This document shows, piece after piece, positions 26,214 to 35,747 of a stretch of DNA of 64,000 nt. A program made the position numbers and the translations under genes. Where the stretch lies: NCBI GenBank assembly GCA_964531265.1, contig CAZHDW010000004.1:62001-126000 (forward strand), read 5' to 3'. The DNA is from Hominenteromicrobium sp964531265 (lineage in GTDB: Bacteria; Bacillota; Clostridia; Oscillospirales; Acutalibacteraceae). Within the stretch, counting starts at the first letter, position 1; each line of letters opens with the position of its first letter. The notes beneath the pieces were generated by a model, which worked only from the letters and a program-made list of their open reading frames with translations, was not told the DNA's origin and did not search any database.

Positions 26214-27433
26214 TTATTCTGCAATTATCATTTTCATCTCGTCATACACCCTTGCCGCGATCTCATCCGGATCCTCACTGTTGCAGCTCGAGCGTGCTGC
26301 ATTTAGCAGAACCGTATCGATATCGGAGCAGAAGCGCACCGCACTTGTCCTATCAACCAAACCTGCAAGAAAGATATTCTCCTCCTCGGAACACGCATTC
26401 TTCCCCGTCGCCACGCCGCTGACAGAGTCCAATAAGGTAGTGGACGGTCTGCATCCGTTGCCGTAGCTGTATGTAATGCCCATGCTGTCCTCGCATATAC
26501 CGATATCACTCTGAACCTCATCGCTTAGCATAAGCTCAATGAACCTGAATGCATCCCCGACATACTCGCTGTTACGATTTATGGCGGCATATGCTGTAAT
26601 ATATGCTGTAAGTCCTCCGCTTGTATTCGGCAGAGGAAGCACCATTGCCGAATCGGGACAGCTTACATACTCGGCAAGTGCAAACTCATCCATGGTCTTT
26701 CTCATTGCTATTTCAAATGTGCTGCTTTCATCGGTGGTGAGCGGCTGTACATCGGAAAAGGCGTGCATATCCGTCGCAATTGCTTCCTCGGTCAGGAGAA
26801 GCTCTTCGTTTTTGTAATCAATAAATCTATCGTACTGAGCACCGTACCCGCGTATCATTCTGCCGCGCAGGAAGCTCATCAGCTTATCGTCACCGCAGCC
26901 TACCACTTCCTCCCAGCTTTCAAGCTGCATATCGGGCTGTTTTAGCTGCGACTTATCCAGAATGAATACATTGTACCTGAAAAGCAGCGGCAGCACGACC
27001 TGCCCCTCCTCCGTTTTGCCGGCATCCATAATAGCCTCATAATGCTCGTTCACATCATAGTACCGCTCTCTGCTATAAGGTCATCAAGCGGAAGAAAAAT
27101 TCCTGCATACATCTGTCTTTCAACGTCCATGAACAGCTGCTCTCGCGGAGTGACACCATCATTCATAAACACGCCCGGCTCGTTTGTCGGCAGAATAAAT
27201 GCATCGGGGCCGCAGCCGGACATTATCTCAAGGCGCAATCTGTACAGCTCCGTCTCGCGCTCTGTCGGATCCTCCGACAGCGTTCTCAGCTCCACATAAT
27301 ATGAATTCCAAACCGTACGCTTCTGAAGTGTGCCATTACCACACGAACACATTTGAGCACAAGGCTCAGCTACATCATCTTTAACAATTGCAGCCGAAAC
27401 CGGAATAGTTGCAAGCATCAATACCAGCACCAA
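26214..27433 (-). pseudogene. Broken ABC-type solute-binding protein gene
   Basis: Two frames together look like one extracellular solute-binding protein of about 405 residues. The upstream frame (27050-27433) has a signal peptide ending in ATIPVSA and then reads to GIFLPLDDLIAESGTMM. The second (26214-27053) starts at a GTG overlapping that stop by four bases and continues with NEHYEAIMDAGKTEEGQ, exactly where a binding protein would go on. Upstream, the signal-peptide frame lacks an ATG and ribosome binding site; the codons before TTG read NKCATILL back to a stop at 27458. A GGAGGAG-ATG pair lies in a third frame at 27529-27531 but stops after 18 codons. Two frameshifts are the simplest reading; no permease or ATPase genes are adjacent. 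Confidence 0.6.
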
Positions 27434-27612
27434 TAATAATATAGTTGCACATTTATTTTAGTAGTAAACGTAAATTAGCACAATCCTATAACATATTTCA
27501 AATTCATTTTATCATGATTGATGTTCCACATTGGTATCTCCTCCTACTCTTATGCATCTTGGCTAAAGAATAGCACTTTATGATTTGGGCACTCTCTTGC
27601 CGTTTTGAGGGC

Positions 27613-27650
27613 AAAAAATCACCGAACAGGCGATTTCGCTTGTTCGGTGA
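27613..27650 (-). terminator. Terminator of metY
   Basis: A 10-bp stem (27619-27628 with 27641-27650) followed on the minus strand by six Ts, about 20 bases after the metY stop codon. The remaining sequence to 27434 holds only the disrupted start region of the solute-binding gene. Confidence 0.88.
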
Positions 27651-27669
27651 CATATAGCTATATTGAATT

Positions 27670-28950
27670 TTACTGTACAGCCTTCTGAATAGCCTGCTCG
27701 ATATCGGCAAGGATATCATCGATATTCTCGATACCGACGGACAGTCTTATAAGGTCGGGCTTTACACCTGCATCCTCAAGCTGCTGATCGCTGAGCTGAC
27801 GGTGTGTTGTGCTTGCCGGATGCAGCACGCAGGTGCGGAGGTCGGCAACATGCGTTACGACAGAAGCCAGCTCAAGGCTATCCATGAACTTTGTTGCAGC
27901 CTCTCTGCCGCCCTTGATACCGAAGGAAACAACGCCGCAGGTTCCATTGGGCATATACTTCTGAGCGAGGCCGTAGAATTCGCTGCTCTCAAGGCCCGGA
28001 TAATTCACCCATGCGATGCGCTCGTCATTCTCGAGGAACTTTGCAATTGCGAGTGCATTGCTGCAATGACGCTCCATACGCAGAGCGAGGGTCTCCATGC
28101 CGAGGTTGAGCAGGAATGCATTCATCGGTGCTGCCTGAGCGCCGAGATCACGCATCAGGTGGCAGCGTGCCTTAGCGATATATGCGGCCTTGCCAAACTG
28201 CTGTGTATAAATTACGCCGTGGTAGGACTCATCCGGCTCTGTGAACTCCGGAAACTTGCCGTTATCCCAGTTAAAGTTGCCGCTGTCCACAATGGCGCCG
28301 CCGACCTGCACTGCATGGCCGTCAAGGTACTTTGTAGTGGAGTGAACAACAATATCGACGCCGAACTCAAACGGGCGGCAATTGATAGGTGTCGGGAAGG
28401 TATTATCAACGATGATCGGTACACCGTGCTCATGAGCAATATTTGCAAACAGCTCAAGGTCTGTTACGACAAGGGACGGGTTTGCAAGTGTCTCAGCGAA
28501 AACGCATCTTGTGTTCTCGCGGAAAGCGGCGCGGAGCTCATCAGCAGTTGAAGTGGGCGATACGAAGGTGAAATCGATGCCCATTTCCTTCATTGTCTTA
28601 TAGAAAAGATTGAAGGTGCCGCCGTATATAGCGCTGGAGCATACAACATGGCCACCTGCACGGCAGATATTCAAAATGGAGATCATGGATGCAGACTGAC
28701 CGGAGGCTGTAAGCATTGCGCCTACACCACCCTCAAGCGCTGCAAGCTTCTTCTCTACAGCATCAAGAGTGGGGTTGCCGAGACGAGTGTAGAAAAAGCC
28801 GTCGGCCTTAAGGTCGAACAGGTCGCCCATTTCCTGAGAGCTCTCATAGGTGTATGTTGTGCTCTGAACTATGGGCATAACACGCGGCTCACCGTTTCCG
28901 GGGGTATATCCGGCGTGGATACAAGTGGTATCCGGTTTATACTGTTTCAT
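27670..28950 (-). CDS. metY: O-acetylhomoserine sulfhydrylase (MetY type)
   Basis: A PLP enzyme of the Cys/Met metabolism family that makes homocysteine from O-acetylhomoserine and sulfide, so allowing direct sulfhydrylation to methionine. The protein has 426 residues, typical of MetY. The N-terminus DTTCIHAGYTPGNGEPR and VMPIVQSTTYTYES are family hallmarks, and the PLP lysine is in HSTTKYLDGHAVQVGG near residue 210. GGAGG precedes the ATG. Only 35 bases separate it from the upstream gene, so there is no room for a SAM riboswitch directly before it. Confidence 0.94.
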   Translation of the reverse strand: MKQYKPDTTCIHAGYTPGNGEPRVMPIVQSTTYTYESSQEMGDLFDLKADGFFYTRLGNPTLDAVEKKLAALEGGVGAMLTASGQSASMISILNICRAGGHVVCSSAIYGGTFNLFYKTMKEMGIDFTFVSPTSTADELRAAFRENTRCVFAETLANPSLVVTDLELFANIAHEHGVPIIVDNTFPTPINCRPFEFGVDIVVHSTTKYLDGHAVQVGGAIVDSGNFNWDNGKFPEFTEPDESYHGVIYTQQFGKAAYIAKARCHLMRDLGAQAAPMNAFLLNLGMETLALRMERHCSNALAIAKFLENDERIAWVNYPGLESSEFYGLAQKYMPNGTCGVVSFGIKGGREAATKFMDSLELASVVTHVADLRTCVLHPASTTHRQLSDQQLEDAGVKPDLIRLSVGIENIDDILADIEQAIQKAVQ

Positions 28951-28985
28951 TTAAATTCCTCCATTCCATGCAGGGCATGAATTTT

Positions 28986-29447
28986 TTACATCAACAGATT
29001 CTTCAGCGCATTTGCAATGGGATTTGCCGCAAACACAAGAATCATTACAAACACCATGAAAGCGATAATAGCCAGTGACTGCATCACTATTCGCTTGGCA
29101 CTTGGCGGCTCAGCCTCTTCCTCCGGCTCAACCTCTTCCCTTTCGGCAGCCAAAACCTCATTGGCACGCTCAAGATCCTGATATCTCACATAAATATTCT
29201 TATCGGACGGGAGATAGTCGGAGTCAAACATGCTTGTCGCAAAGCCGCTTGAAACAGGGTCTATACGACATCCGATCACGTTATTTTCGAAGATTTCCTC
29301 TATTTCGACAGCTTCAAGCTCTCTGACCTTCATAAAAAAGACCATATCCGAGCCCTTAATGGGTCTCAGGCCACGGCTTCGCTTGCAATTCGGACAGGAA
29401 TGGGTGGAATCCTCGCATACAGTTTGACATTTGGTACAATACAGCAT
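28986..29447 (-). CDS. Zinc-ribbon protein with C-terminal membrane helix
   Basis: A 153-residue protein of unknown function. The N-terminus has a rubredoxin-like four-cysteine ribbon (CTKC about residue 4, CPNC about residue 18). The middle resembles the small DUF2007-type signal-transducing fold (YLPSDKNIYVRYQDLERANEVL), then an acidic linker, then one hydrophobic helix near the C-terminus (about 122-143). It would be cytoplasmic and tail-anchored. GGGAGG before the ATG at 29447 decides the start. It lies between dpaB and metY with its own promoter. Confidence 0.65.
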   Translation of the reverse strand: MLYCTKCQTVCEDSTHSCPNCKRSRGLRPIKGSDMVFFMKVRELEAVEIEEIFENNVIGCRIDPVSSGFATSMFDSDYLPSDKNIYVRYQDLERANEVLAAEREEVEPEEEAEPPSAKRIVMQSLAIIAFMVFVMILVFAANPIANALKNLLM

Positions 29448-29485
29448 TTTTGCCTCCCAATTCGGCAATACGCCGATATGAGGCA

Positions 29486-29514
29486 AGTATAGCACAAATC
29501 TATAATAAATTCAA
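29486..29514 (-). promoter_or_regulatory. Sigma-A promoter of the zinc-ribbon gene
   Basis: Minus-strand TTGAAT (29509-29514) and TATACT (29486-29491), 17 bases apart, in the 76-base gap after dpaB. It allows vegetative expression apart from the sporulation genes upstream. Confidence 0.6.
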
Positions 29515-29523
29515 CAAAAAATC

Positions 29524-30087
29524 TTACATAAACACCGGATGAAGCTGTTTTCCCGAAAAAGCGGACTCCAGCGTCTTTTCGAGCATATCAAAATGAGCCA
29601 CAAGCGAATTTGGCTTTGTCGTCGGAGAATCCTGGGACATTGGTACAAAGTATATGTTTTTCGTATTCATAAGCAGACCTATATTTTTAAATGACGCTCC
29701 CAGAGCATCATTTGTTGCAAGTGCGAGTACTACCGGCATGGAGACCCTGAGTGCGGATTTTGCCGCCATGGTAACGGCTGTATCGGTCACGGCGTTTGCA
29801 AGCTTAGCTGCGGTATTTCCGGTGCACGGCATTATGACCACCGCATCCGCCAAGTGCTTCGGGCCCAACGGCTCGGCAGAAGCTATGCTGTGTATTATTT
29901 CTCTGCCGCATATGCCCTCCACCTTCCACCGAAAGCTCTCCGCTGTGCCGAAGCGCGTATTCGTGTCATAGGCATTCTCGCTCATCACCGGCAATATCTC
30001 ATATGACTCGCGTAGCTTCTTCATCTGCTCCAGTGCATTTTCAAATGTGCAGAACGAACCACACATGGCAAAGGCTATTGTGCGCAT
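29524..30087 (-). CDS. dpaB: Dipicolinate synthase subunit B
   Basis: DpaB (SpoVFB) is the flavoprotein-like subunit of dipicolinate synthase, which makes the calcium-chelating core compound of spores in the mother cell. The protein has 187 residues. The N-terminus IAFAMCGSFCTFENALEQM and the segments IMPCTGNTAAKLANAVTDTA and ALATNDALGAS are family signatures (flavoprotein/Dfp-like fold). It follows dpaA by seven bases on the same strand and shares its presumed sigma-K promoter. Confidence 0.94.
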   Translation of the reverse strand: MRTIAFAMCGSFCTFENALEQMKKLRESYEILPVMSENAYDTNTRFGTAESFRWKVEGICGREIIHSIASAEPLGPKHLADAVVIMPCTGNTAAKLANAVTDTAVTMAAKSALRVSMPVVLALATNDALGASFKNIGLLMNTKNIYFVPMSQDSPTTKPNSLVAHFDMLEKTLESAFSGKQLHPVFM

Positions 30088-30094
30088 ATCATCA

Positions 30095-30949
30095 CTACTC
30101 CTCCATCATATTATATATTGCTTCCTTAATGAACTCCGCCGCCGTTTTCGGTGCGGTTTTACCGGGCAGGGACGGAGCATCTATTACGCGGATACCGCAT
30201 TTTTGCGCATATTCACGATCTATACCGCCCGGAACGGATGCAAGCTCTATTATCAGGGTTTCAGTATCCTGTCGGTTCAGTATCTGAGGCCCGATGACGA
30301 CCGACGGCACTGTGTTGAAAATGATATCGAATTTCTGCGTTATTTCCCGATATCTGAGAGGCTGAACGCCAAAGGCACGCATCAACATCAGGTCTTCGTT
30401 CCTTCTTGCCGACGCATACACCTGTGCACCGAGACTTCTGAGAAGCATGGAAAGATTCTTTCCTATCCTGCCGAATCCAACAATCAGGCAGCGGGCACCG
30501 TTAACCGTAGCCGGGTATTCGTTTATGGCGATGCCAAGTGCGCCCTCCGCTGTCGGTATTGCGTTGCCGACTGCAAGCTCCTCCCTCATGTAATAATCCT
30601 CAGGCCCGACCTCTCTCCATATCGGTGAGGCCGCAATAAGCTTTTTCAGCATACCTCCGTATACTATTTTATTGGTCATCATTTTCGCTAAGCTGTCGTC
30701 AATAAAAATCGGACTTTTACTGTACGGAGCATTCAGCAGCTTACCGTCCCTTGTAACCGGGAGGGGCAGAATTATCACATCGCTCTCCTTTATCGCCTCT
30801 TCCACGGACAAATCGAATTCATCGTCAAACGCATTGAGCTCTTCCATACCCGAAACCACAACCCGATATCCGTCAGCCACTATGGACTCGGCCAGAAACC
30901 TCATGCGCGCGTCCCCACCTATCACTCCGAATACATTCCTTGTCGGCAT
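30095..30949 (-). CDS. dpaA: Dipicolinate synthase subunit A
   Basis: DpaA (SpoVFA) is the dehydrogenase-like subunit that, with DpaB, oxidises dihydroxytetrahydrodipicolinate to dipicolinic acid. The protein has 284 residues. The N-terminal half carries FGVIGGDARMRFLAE, and the central Rossmann motif is IVGFGRIGKNLSMLLRSLG (about 158-176). Many clostridia lack dpaAB and use EtfA instead, so its presence narrows the lineage. An ATG with AAGGTGTGG upstream is the start. A candidate sigma-K promoter lies 35-60 bases upstream, and murC is divergent. Confidence 0.94.
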   Translation of the reverse strand: MPTRNVFGVIGGDARMRFLAESIVADGYRVVVSGMEELNAFDDEFDLSVEEAIKESDVIILPLPVTRDGKLLNAPYSKSPIFIDDSLAKMMTNKIVYGGMLKKLIAASPIWREVGPEDYYMREELAVGNAIPTAEGALGIAINEYPATVNGARCLIVGFGRIGKNLSMLLRSLGAQVYASARRNEDLMLMRAFGVQPLRYREITQKFDIIFNTVPSVVIGPQILNRQDTETLIIELASVPGGIDREYAQKCGIRVIDAPSLPGKTAPKTAAEFIKEAIYNMMEE

Positions 30950-30984
30950 ATCACCACACCTTTCAACGCAAGCTATACCTGTTA

Positions 30985-31011
30985 TATCTTATGAAAAACG
31001 GTGTTTTTTGT
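30985..31011 (-). promoter_or_regulatory. Candidate sigma-K promoter of dpaAB
   Basis: On the minus strand CATAAGATA (30985-30993) fits the sigma-K -10 consensus CATAnnnTA exactly. AC (31010-31011) stands 16 bases upstream, as in the sigma-K -35. dpaAB is a known sigma-K operon in Bacillus. The short -35 makes chance matches possible. Confidence 0.5.
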
Positions 31012-31164
31012 TACGCAAAGGCCTGAATTTTGATTTTTTTGAAATTTGGTATTTATTTTTAATAATAAACGCATTATAATATAGATAGTTATAAGCATTT
31101 CACATGCATTTGACATTGATGTTTTATAAGTATATATCCGCTTTTTTCGAAAGGAAGCTTCACT

Positions 31165-32547
31165 ATGGCAGACAAGAGAAATAATCTTCTTGATAATATC
31201 AAACGCATACATTTTGTTGGTATCGGCGGCTCCGGCATGTGTCCCATGGCCGAGATACTTTTTCATAACGGCTATACCGTGACCGGAAGTGACATAAACG
31301 AATCCGATACGCTCGCAAGAATCCGCACAAGCGGCATCACCATTCACATGGGTCACAGCGCCGAGAATATAGGCGACGCCGAGCTCGTCGTCTACACGGC
31401 GGCCGCAAAGCAGGATAACCCCGAGCTTGTTGCGGCCAGAGAAAAGAATATACCGACACTTGAGCGTTCCGTAGTGCTCGGTATGCTGACAGATCATTTT
31501 GCCAACACCATTGCGGTTTCCGGCACGCACGGCAAAACAAGCACCACCGCAATGCTTACACAGATACTCATGGAGGCCGGCGAAGACCCAACCGCTCTTA
31601 TAGGCGGCAAGCTTCCCGTACTCGGCAGCAATGCCCGTGTGGGCAAAAGTGAAAACATGGTATGTGAGGCCTGCGAATATGTCGACACCTTCCTGCAGCT
31701 CCATCCGGCTGTCAGCGTTATTTTGAATGTGGACGCCGATCATCTTGATTATTTCGGCACTCTCGATAACATCGTAAAATCCTTCAGAAAATTCGCATTG
31801 CAAACCTCCTCCAGACTGGTGGTAAACGGTGACAACGCGGAGGCGATGAGGGCTGTTGAAGGTCTTACTCATGCACAGACAGTTACCTTTGGTCAGTCCC
31901 CCACATGTGATTATTACGTTACCGACCTCAACGAAGAGGATACCGTATGTGAGGTTTTCACCATAATGCATCACGGCGAGCCGATTTGCCGCGTGAATTT
32001 GCAGGTTCCCGGTGAATATAATATGATGAACGCTCTTGCCGCCGCTGCCGCAGCACACAGCATGGGCGTTTCCGGAGAGCCGATCAAAAGGGCTCTTGAA
32101 GCCTTCACGGGAGTTCACCGTCGCTTCGAAATACTCGGAGAGTTCGACGGCGTAACGGTTGCCGATGACTTTGCACATAACCCGACAGAGCTTACCTCCG
32201 TGCTTACGGCCGCCTCTAAAATGGGTTATCATGCGGTATGGGCTGTTTTCCAGCCGCACACCTATTCAAGAACGGCCATGCATATTGACGGCTTCGCAAA
32301 GGCTCTTTCAATACCCGAGCACGTTGTGATGACGGAGATACTCGCAGTTCGCGAAACAAACACCTATGACATTCATACCAGTGATCTTGCCGCAAAGATA
32401 CCGGGAAGCTGCTGGTTTGAAACCTTTGAGGAAATCGCAGATTATGTGATGTCCCACGCCGAAAGCAACGACCTGATACTTACACTCGGCGGCGGAGACA
32501 TATACAAATGTGCAAATCTCATTGTAGAAAAATATAAGAACAGATAA
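31165..32547 (+). CDS. murC: UDP-N-acetylmuramate--L-alanine ligase
   Basis: MurC adds L-alanine to UDP-MurNAc, the first peptide step of peptidoglycan synthesis in the cytoplasm. The protein has 460 residues. The N-terminal Rossmann part is HFVGIGGSGMCPMAEIL, the ATP loop is SGTHGKTSTTAML near residue 118, and NVDADHLDYF and the C-domain FQPHTYSRT are standard Mur-ligase segments. AAAGGAAGC precedes the ATG. A TATAAT at 31075-31080 is a probable -10, though without a good -35. A terminator follows the stop codon, so murC appears monocistronic. Confidence 0.97.
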   Translation: MADKRNNLLDNIKRIHFVGIGGSGMCPMAEILFHNGYTVTGSDINESDTLARIRTSGITIHMGHSAENIGDAELVVYTAAAKQDNPELVAAREKNIPTLERSVVLGMLTDHFANTIAVSGTHGKTSTTAMLTQILMEAGEDPTALIGGKLPVLGSNARVGKSENMVCEACEYVDTFLQLHPAVSVILNVDADHLDYFGTLDNIVKSFRKFALQTSSRLVVNGDNAEAMRAVEGLTHAQTVTFGQSPTCDYYVTDLNEEDTVCEVFTIMHHGEPICRVNLQVPGEYNMMNALAAAAAAHSMGVSGEPIKRALEAFTGVHRRFEILGEFDGVTVADDFAHNPTELTSVLTAASKMGYHAVWAVFQPHTYSRTAMHIDGFAKALSIPEHVVMTEILAVRETNTYDIHTSDLAAKIPGSCWFETFEEIADYVMSHAESNDLILTLGGGDIYKCANLIVEKYKNR

Positions 32548-32553
32548 TTATTT

Positions 32554-32588
32554 GGGACTGCGTGTGCATGCATATCGGCAGTCCCTTT
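32554..32588 (+). terminator. Weak terminator after murC
   Basis: GGGACTGC (32554-32561) pairs with GCAGTCCC (32578-32585) and is followed by TTT. The loop is 16 bases and the T run short, so read-through into the HAD gene is likely. Confidence 0.6.
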
Positions 32589-32610
32589 CTGAAAGCTACC
32601 GGAGGATGAA

Positions 32611-33384
32611 ATGAATATACGCGCACTGTTTTTTGATATTGACGGAACACTTGTCGACAGAAATCACCGACCGCCCGAATCCACCCTGCGCGCCTTGAAA
32701 GCCGCACACGAGAAGGGCCTTCTTGTCTTTGTCGCCACCGGCAGAACAAAGGCAATGGTGTTGCCGATGTTCGATATTTTCGATTTTGACGGAATCGTTG
32801 CCATGACCGGACAATACTGCTTTGATCGCAGCGGACAGCTTCTGCACACAATGCCGCTTGACAAAGACGATGTCCGCCTTATGATGAAGATTCAGGAAAC
32901 CGACCCTTTCCCCTGCCTTGTGGTTGAGGGCGACGAATGCTTTACCACGATGCATGCGGATATCATTACTGAGCATTTTACCGCCTGCGGTCTTCCGATA
33001 CCGGAGCTCTATGATATTTCTCGTATTGAAGAAAACGACGTATATCAGTTCATCACCTATTATCCGGAAACCTCGAATCCAAAGCTGGCTCCGCTGAAGA
33101 ATATCAGGATCACCAACGCCGCAAGCTTTTGTCATGATGTGCTGCCGGCAAGCGGCGGCAAGCATGTCGGCATACTCAAGGTAGCTGAGCATTTCGGTAT
33201 TTCCAAGGATGAGATAATGGCTTTCGGCGACGGTAAGAACGATGTTGACATGCTGACAAATGTAGGCTTCGGCGTAGCGATGGGAAATGCCTGCCCCGAA
33301 ACCAAGGCCATCGCCGATTACATAACCGATGATGTCGATGAAGACGGTGTTTTCAATGCTTTGAAGCATTTCGGAATAATCTGA
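32611..33384 (+). CDS. Cof-type HAD-superfamily phosphatase
   Basis: A 257-residue member of the Cof subfamily of HAD hydrolases, cytoplasmic phosphatases acting on sugar phosphates, nucleotides or flavin precursors. Motif I is FFDIDGTLVD (about residues 7-16), motif II is VFVATGRT, and motif III/IV is the late AFGDGKNDVDML. The cap between them is the C2 type. ACCGGAGGATG precedes the ATG. It is followed after 28 bases by a GH2 gene on the same strand; a link to sugar use is possible but unproven. Confidence 0.88.
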   Translation: MNIRALFFDIDGTLVDRNHRPPESTLRALKAAHEKGLLVFVATGRTKAMVLPMFDIFDFDGIVAMTGQYCFDRSGQLLHTMPLDKDDVRLMMKIQETDPFPCLVVEGDECFTTMHADIITEHFTACGLPIPELYDISRIEENDVYQFITYYPETSNPKLAPLKNIRITNAASFCHDVLPASGGKHVGILKVAEHFGISKDEIMAFGDGKNDVDMLTNVGFGVAMGNACPETKAIADYITDDVDEDGVFNALKHFGII

Positions 33385-33412
33385 TATATCGTAAATTTAA
33401 CAGGAGGTTTTT

Positions 33413-35650
33413 ATGCGTACTATCTGCAATTTGAATTCAAAATGGGCATTTACGAAAATGGCCGAATCCATTCCCGACACAATGCCCGAAAAATGGGATT
33501 GGGTCAATCTGCCACACACCTGGAACGCCCTTGACGGTCAGGACGGCGGTGCTGACTACTACCGCGGTGTCGGCTATTATGCAAAGGAGCTTTCCATGAC
33601 CGAGGCTCCTAAGGCGGAGCGCTATTATCTTGAGATAAACGGTGCGAACTCTTCTGCCGATCTCTATGTTAACGGCACACACCTTGCACACCACGACGGC
33701 GGCTATTCGACCTGGCGTGCGGATATAACCGATGCGCTGAAAAATGAAAATCTCATCGTGATCACTGTTGACAACAGCCCAAATGAGCGTGTTTATCCGC
33801 AGATGGCCGATTTCACCTTTTACGGCGGACTCTACCGTGATGTCAACCTCATCTGTGTGAACAGCTCTCATTTTGACCTTGATTATTTCGGCGGCCCGGG
33901 CTTTACCGTAACTCCGGAGATCATTGAGGGCAATGCCCGGGTAAAAATAGAATCATATGTGACAAATCTCAAAAATGAGCAGTCTATATGCTACAGAATA
34001 TTTGATGCGCAGGGACAGCTTACGGCGGCATGCGAATCCTCCGACACAAGTGCCGTACTCGATATCGAGAATGTACATCTCTGGCACGGCCGCAGAGACC
34101 CATATCTCTACACTGCCGAAATATCACTTGTTGAGGGTGATGCTGTGCTCGATACCGTTTCAACGCATTTCGGCTGCCGCACCTTTAGAGTAGACCCCGA
34201 AAACGGCTTCATTTTAAACGGCGAGGAGTATCCGCTTCGCGGTGTTGCGCGTCACCAGGACAGGCTCGGCATAGGCAACGCACTTCTTCCCGAGCATCAC
34301 CGTGAGGATGCCGATCTGATATATGAAATGGGCGCAACCACAATACGTCTCGCACATTATCAGCATGACCGCTATTTCTATGACCTTTGTGATGAGTACG
34401 GCTTTATTGTTTGGGCTGAGATTCCCTATATCTCCAAGCACATGCCGACGGGCCGCGACAACACTGTTTCTCAGATGAAGGAACTCATCGTACAGAATTA
34501 TAATCATCCGAGCATAATCTGCTGGGGACTCTCCAACGAGATATCCATAGGTGGAACGGATGATGACCTGCTGGAGAATCACAGAATACTGAACGATCTG
34601 GTTCATGAGATGGACGGCACCCGTCTGACCACCATGGCATTCCTCTCCCCGTTTGACATCAACGACCCGTTTGTAGAGCTGCCGGATATTGTATCCTATA
34701 ACCATTATTTCGGCTGGTACGGCGGAGACGTATCCATGAACGGCCCGTGGTTTGACAAATTCCATGCGGAACATCCGGATATCCCGATAGGATGCAGCGA
34801 ATATGGCTGTGAAGCCCTGAATTGGCATACTTCAAACCCCTTCCAGGGTGATTACACCGAGGAATATCAGGCATATTATCACGAGGAGCTCATCAAGCAG
34901 CTTTTCTCAAGGAAATATATCTGGGCAACGCATGTCTGGAACATGTTTGACTTCGGTGCGGATGCACGAAGCGAGGGCGGTGAAAACGGCCAGAACCACA
35001 AGGGACTTGTTACAATGGATCGCAAGTACAAAAAGGACTCCTTCTATGCTTACAAGGCTTGGCTCTCCGACGAGCCTTTTGTGCACATCTGCGGAAAGAG
35101 ATACGTCGACCGTGTTGAAGACACAACTACCGTGACTGTCTATTCCAACCAGCCGAAGGTCGAGCTGTATGTCAACGGTGTAAAGCTCTGCGAAAAGGAG
35201 TGCCCCGACCACTTCTTCCATTTCGATGTGCCGAACTCCGGTACCACCTACCTTACAGCCGTATCCGGAATGCTGCGCGACGAAAGCCGCATCAGAAAGG
35301 TTGACGTGTTCAACGAGGATTACCGTTTCAAGGAAAAGGGCGCCGTTCTCAACTGGTTTGATATCAACACTGTGGACGGATATCTGTCACTCAACGACAA
35401 GATAAGCGACATTATGGCAACCGAGGACGGAGGCAAGCTCATAGCGGGCATCCTTTCAAATCCGGACAAGAAGGACGGCAGCGTCAAGGCCGCAGGCTTC
35501 AGCTTTGACGAAAACAGCCCGATGATGGATATGCTCGGCGGCTTCACCTTCCTGCGCTTCATCGGAATGATGGGAGCATCCGGCCCGAAGCTGACAAAAG
35601 AACAGCTGCTCGAAATCAACGACAAGCTTAATAAGATTGAAAAGAAATAA
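33413..35650 (+). CDS. Glycoside hydrolase family 2 enzyme (beta-galactosidase/glucuronidase type)
   Basis: A 745-residue retaining beta-glycosidase with no signal peptide, so intracellular. Domains: N-terminal jelly-roll (about 1-160, with WDWVNLPHTWN), an immunoglobulin-like domain (about 165-265), the TIM-barrel from about 270, and a C-terminal Ig-like DUF4982-type region. The acid/base is Glu376 in CWGLSNEIS and the nucleophile is Glu463 in GCSEYG. The last 90 residues form a tail I do not recognise (FLRFIGMMGASGPKL). Specificity between galactoside, mannoside and glucuronide cannot be fixed by eye. ACAGGAGG precedes the ATG; a strong terminator follows. Confidence 0.9.
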   Translation: MRTICNLNSKWAFTKMAESIPDTMPEKWDWVNLPHTWNALDGQDGGADYYRGVGYYAKELSMTEAPKAERYYLEINGANSSADLYVNGTHLAHHDGGYSTWRADITDALKNENLIVITVDNSPNERVYPQMADFTFYGGLYRDVNLICVNSSHFDLDYFGGPGFTVTPEIIEGNARVKIESYVTNLKNEQSICYRIFDAQGQLTAACESSDTSAVLDIENVHLWHGRRDPYLYTAEISLVEGDAVLDTVSTHFGCRTFRVDPENGFILNGEEYPLRGVARHQDRLGIGNALLPEHHREDADLIYEMGATTIRLAHYQHDRYFYDLCDEYGFIVWAEIPYISKHMPTGRDNTVSQMKELIVQNYNHPSIICWGLSNEISIGGTDDDLLENHRILNDLVHEMDGTRLTTMAFLSPFDINDPFVELPDIVSYNHYFGWYGGDVSMNGPWFDKFHAEHPDIPIGCSEYGCEALNWHTSNPFQGDYTEEYQAYYHEELIKQLFSRKYIWATHVWNMFDFGADARSEGGENGQNHKGLVTMDRKYKKDSFYAYKAWLSDEPFVHICGKRYVDRVEDTTTVTVYSNQPKVELYVNGVKLCEKECPDHFFHFDVPNSGTTYLTAVSGMLRDESRIRKVDVFNEDYRFKEKGAVLNWFDINTVDGYLSLNDKISDIMATEDGGKLIAGILSNPDKKDGSVKAAGFSFDENSPMMDMLGGFTFLRFIGMMGASGPKLTKEQLLEINDKLNKIEKK

Positions 35651-35664
35651 AACTATACAGGACA

Positions 35665-35710
35665 AAGGCCATGCGGCGAGCTGACACAGCTTAACGCATG
35701 GCCTTTTCAA
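35665..35710 (+). terminator. Terminator after the GH2 gene
   Basis: An 11-bp perfect outer stem (35665-35675 with 35695-35705), an inner GAGCTG/CAGCTT pairing, and a TTTT run. It isolates the GH2 gene from the redox operon downstream. Confidence 0.85.
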
Positions 35711-35747
35711 CATTTTGCACAAATCAAAAAATTTTTTCAATTAGCGC

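Noticed and set aside
28951..28985. A SAM riboswitch before metY
   Set aside because: The gap is only 35 bases and holds little more than the ribosome binding site.
30982..32259. A 425-codon open frame on the minus strand
   Set aside because: It is antisense to murC and would also cross the dpaA promoter; the protein shows no domain.
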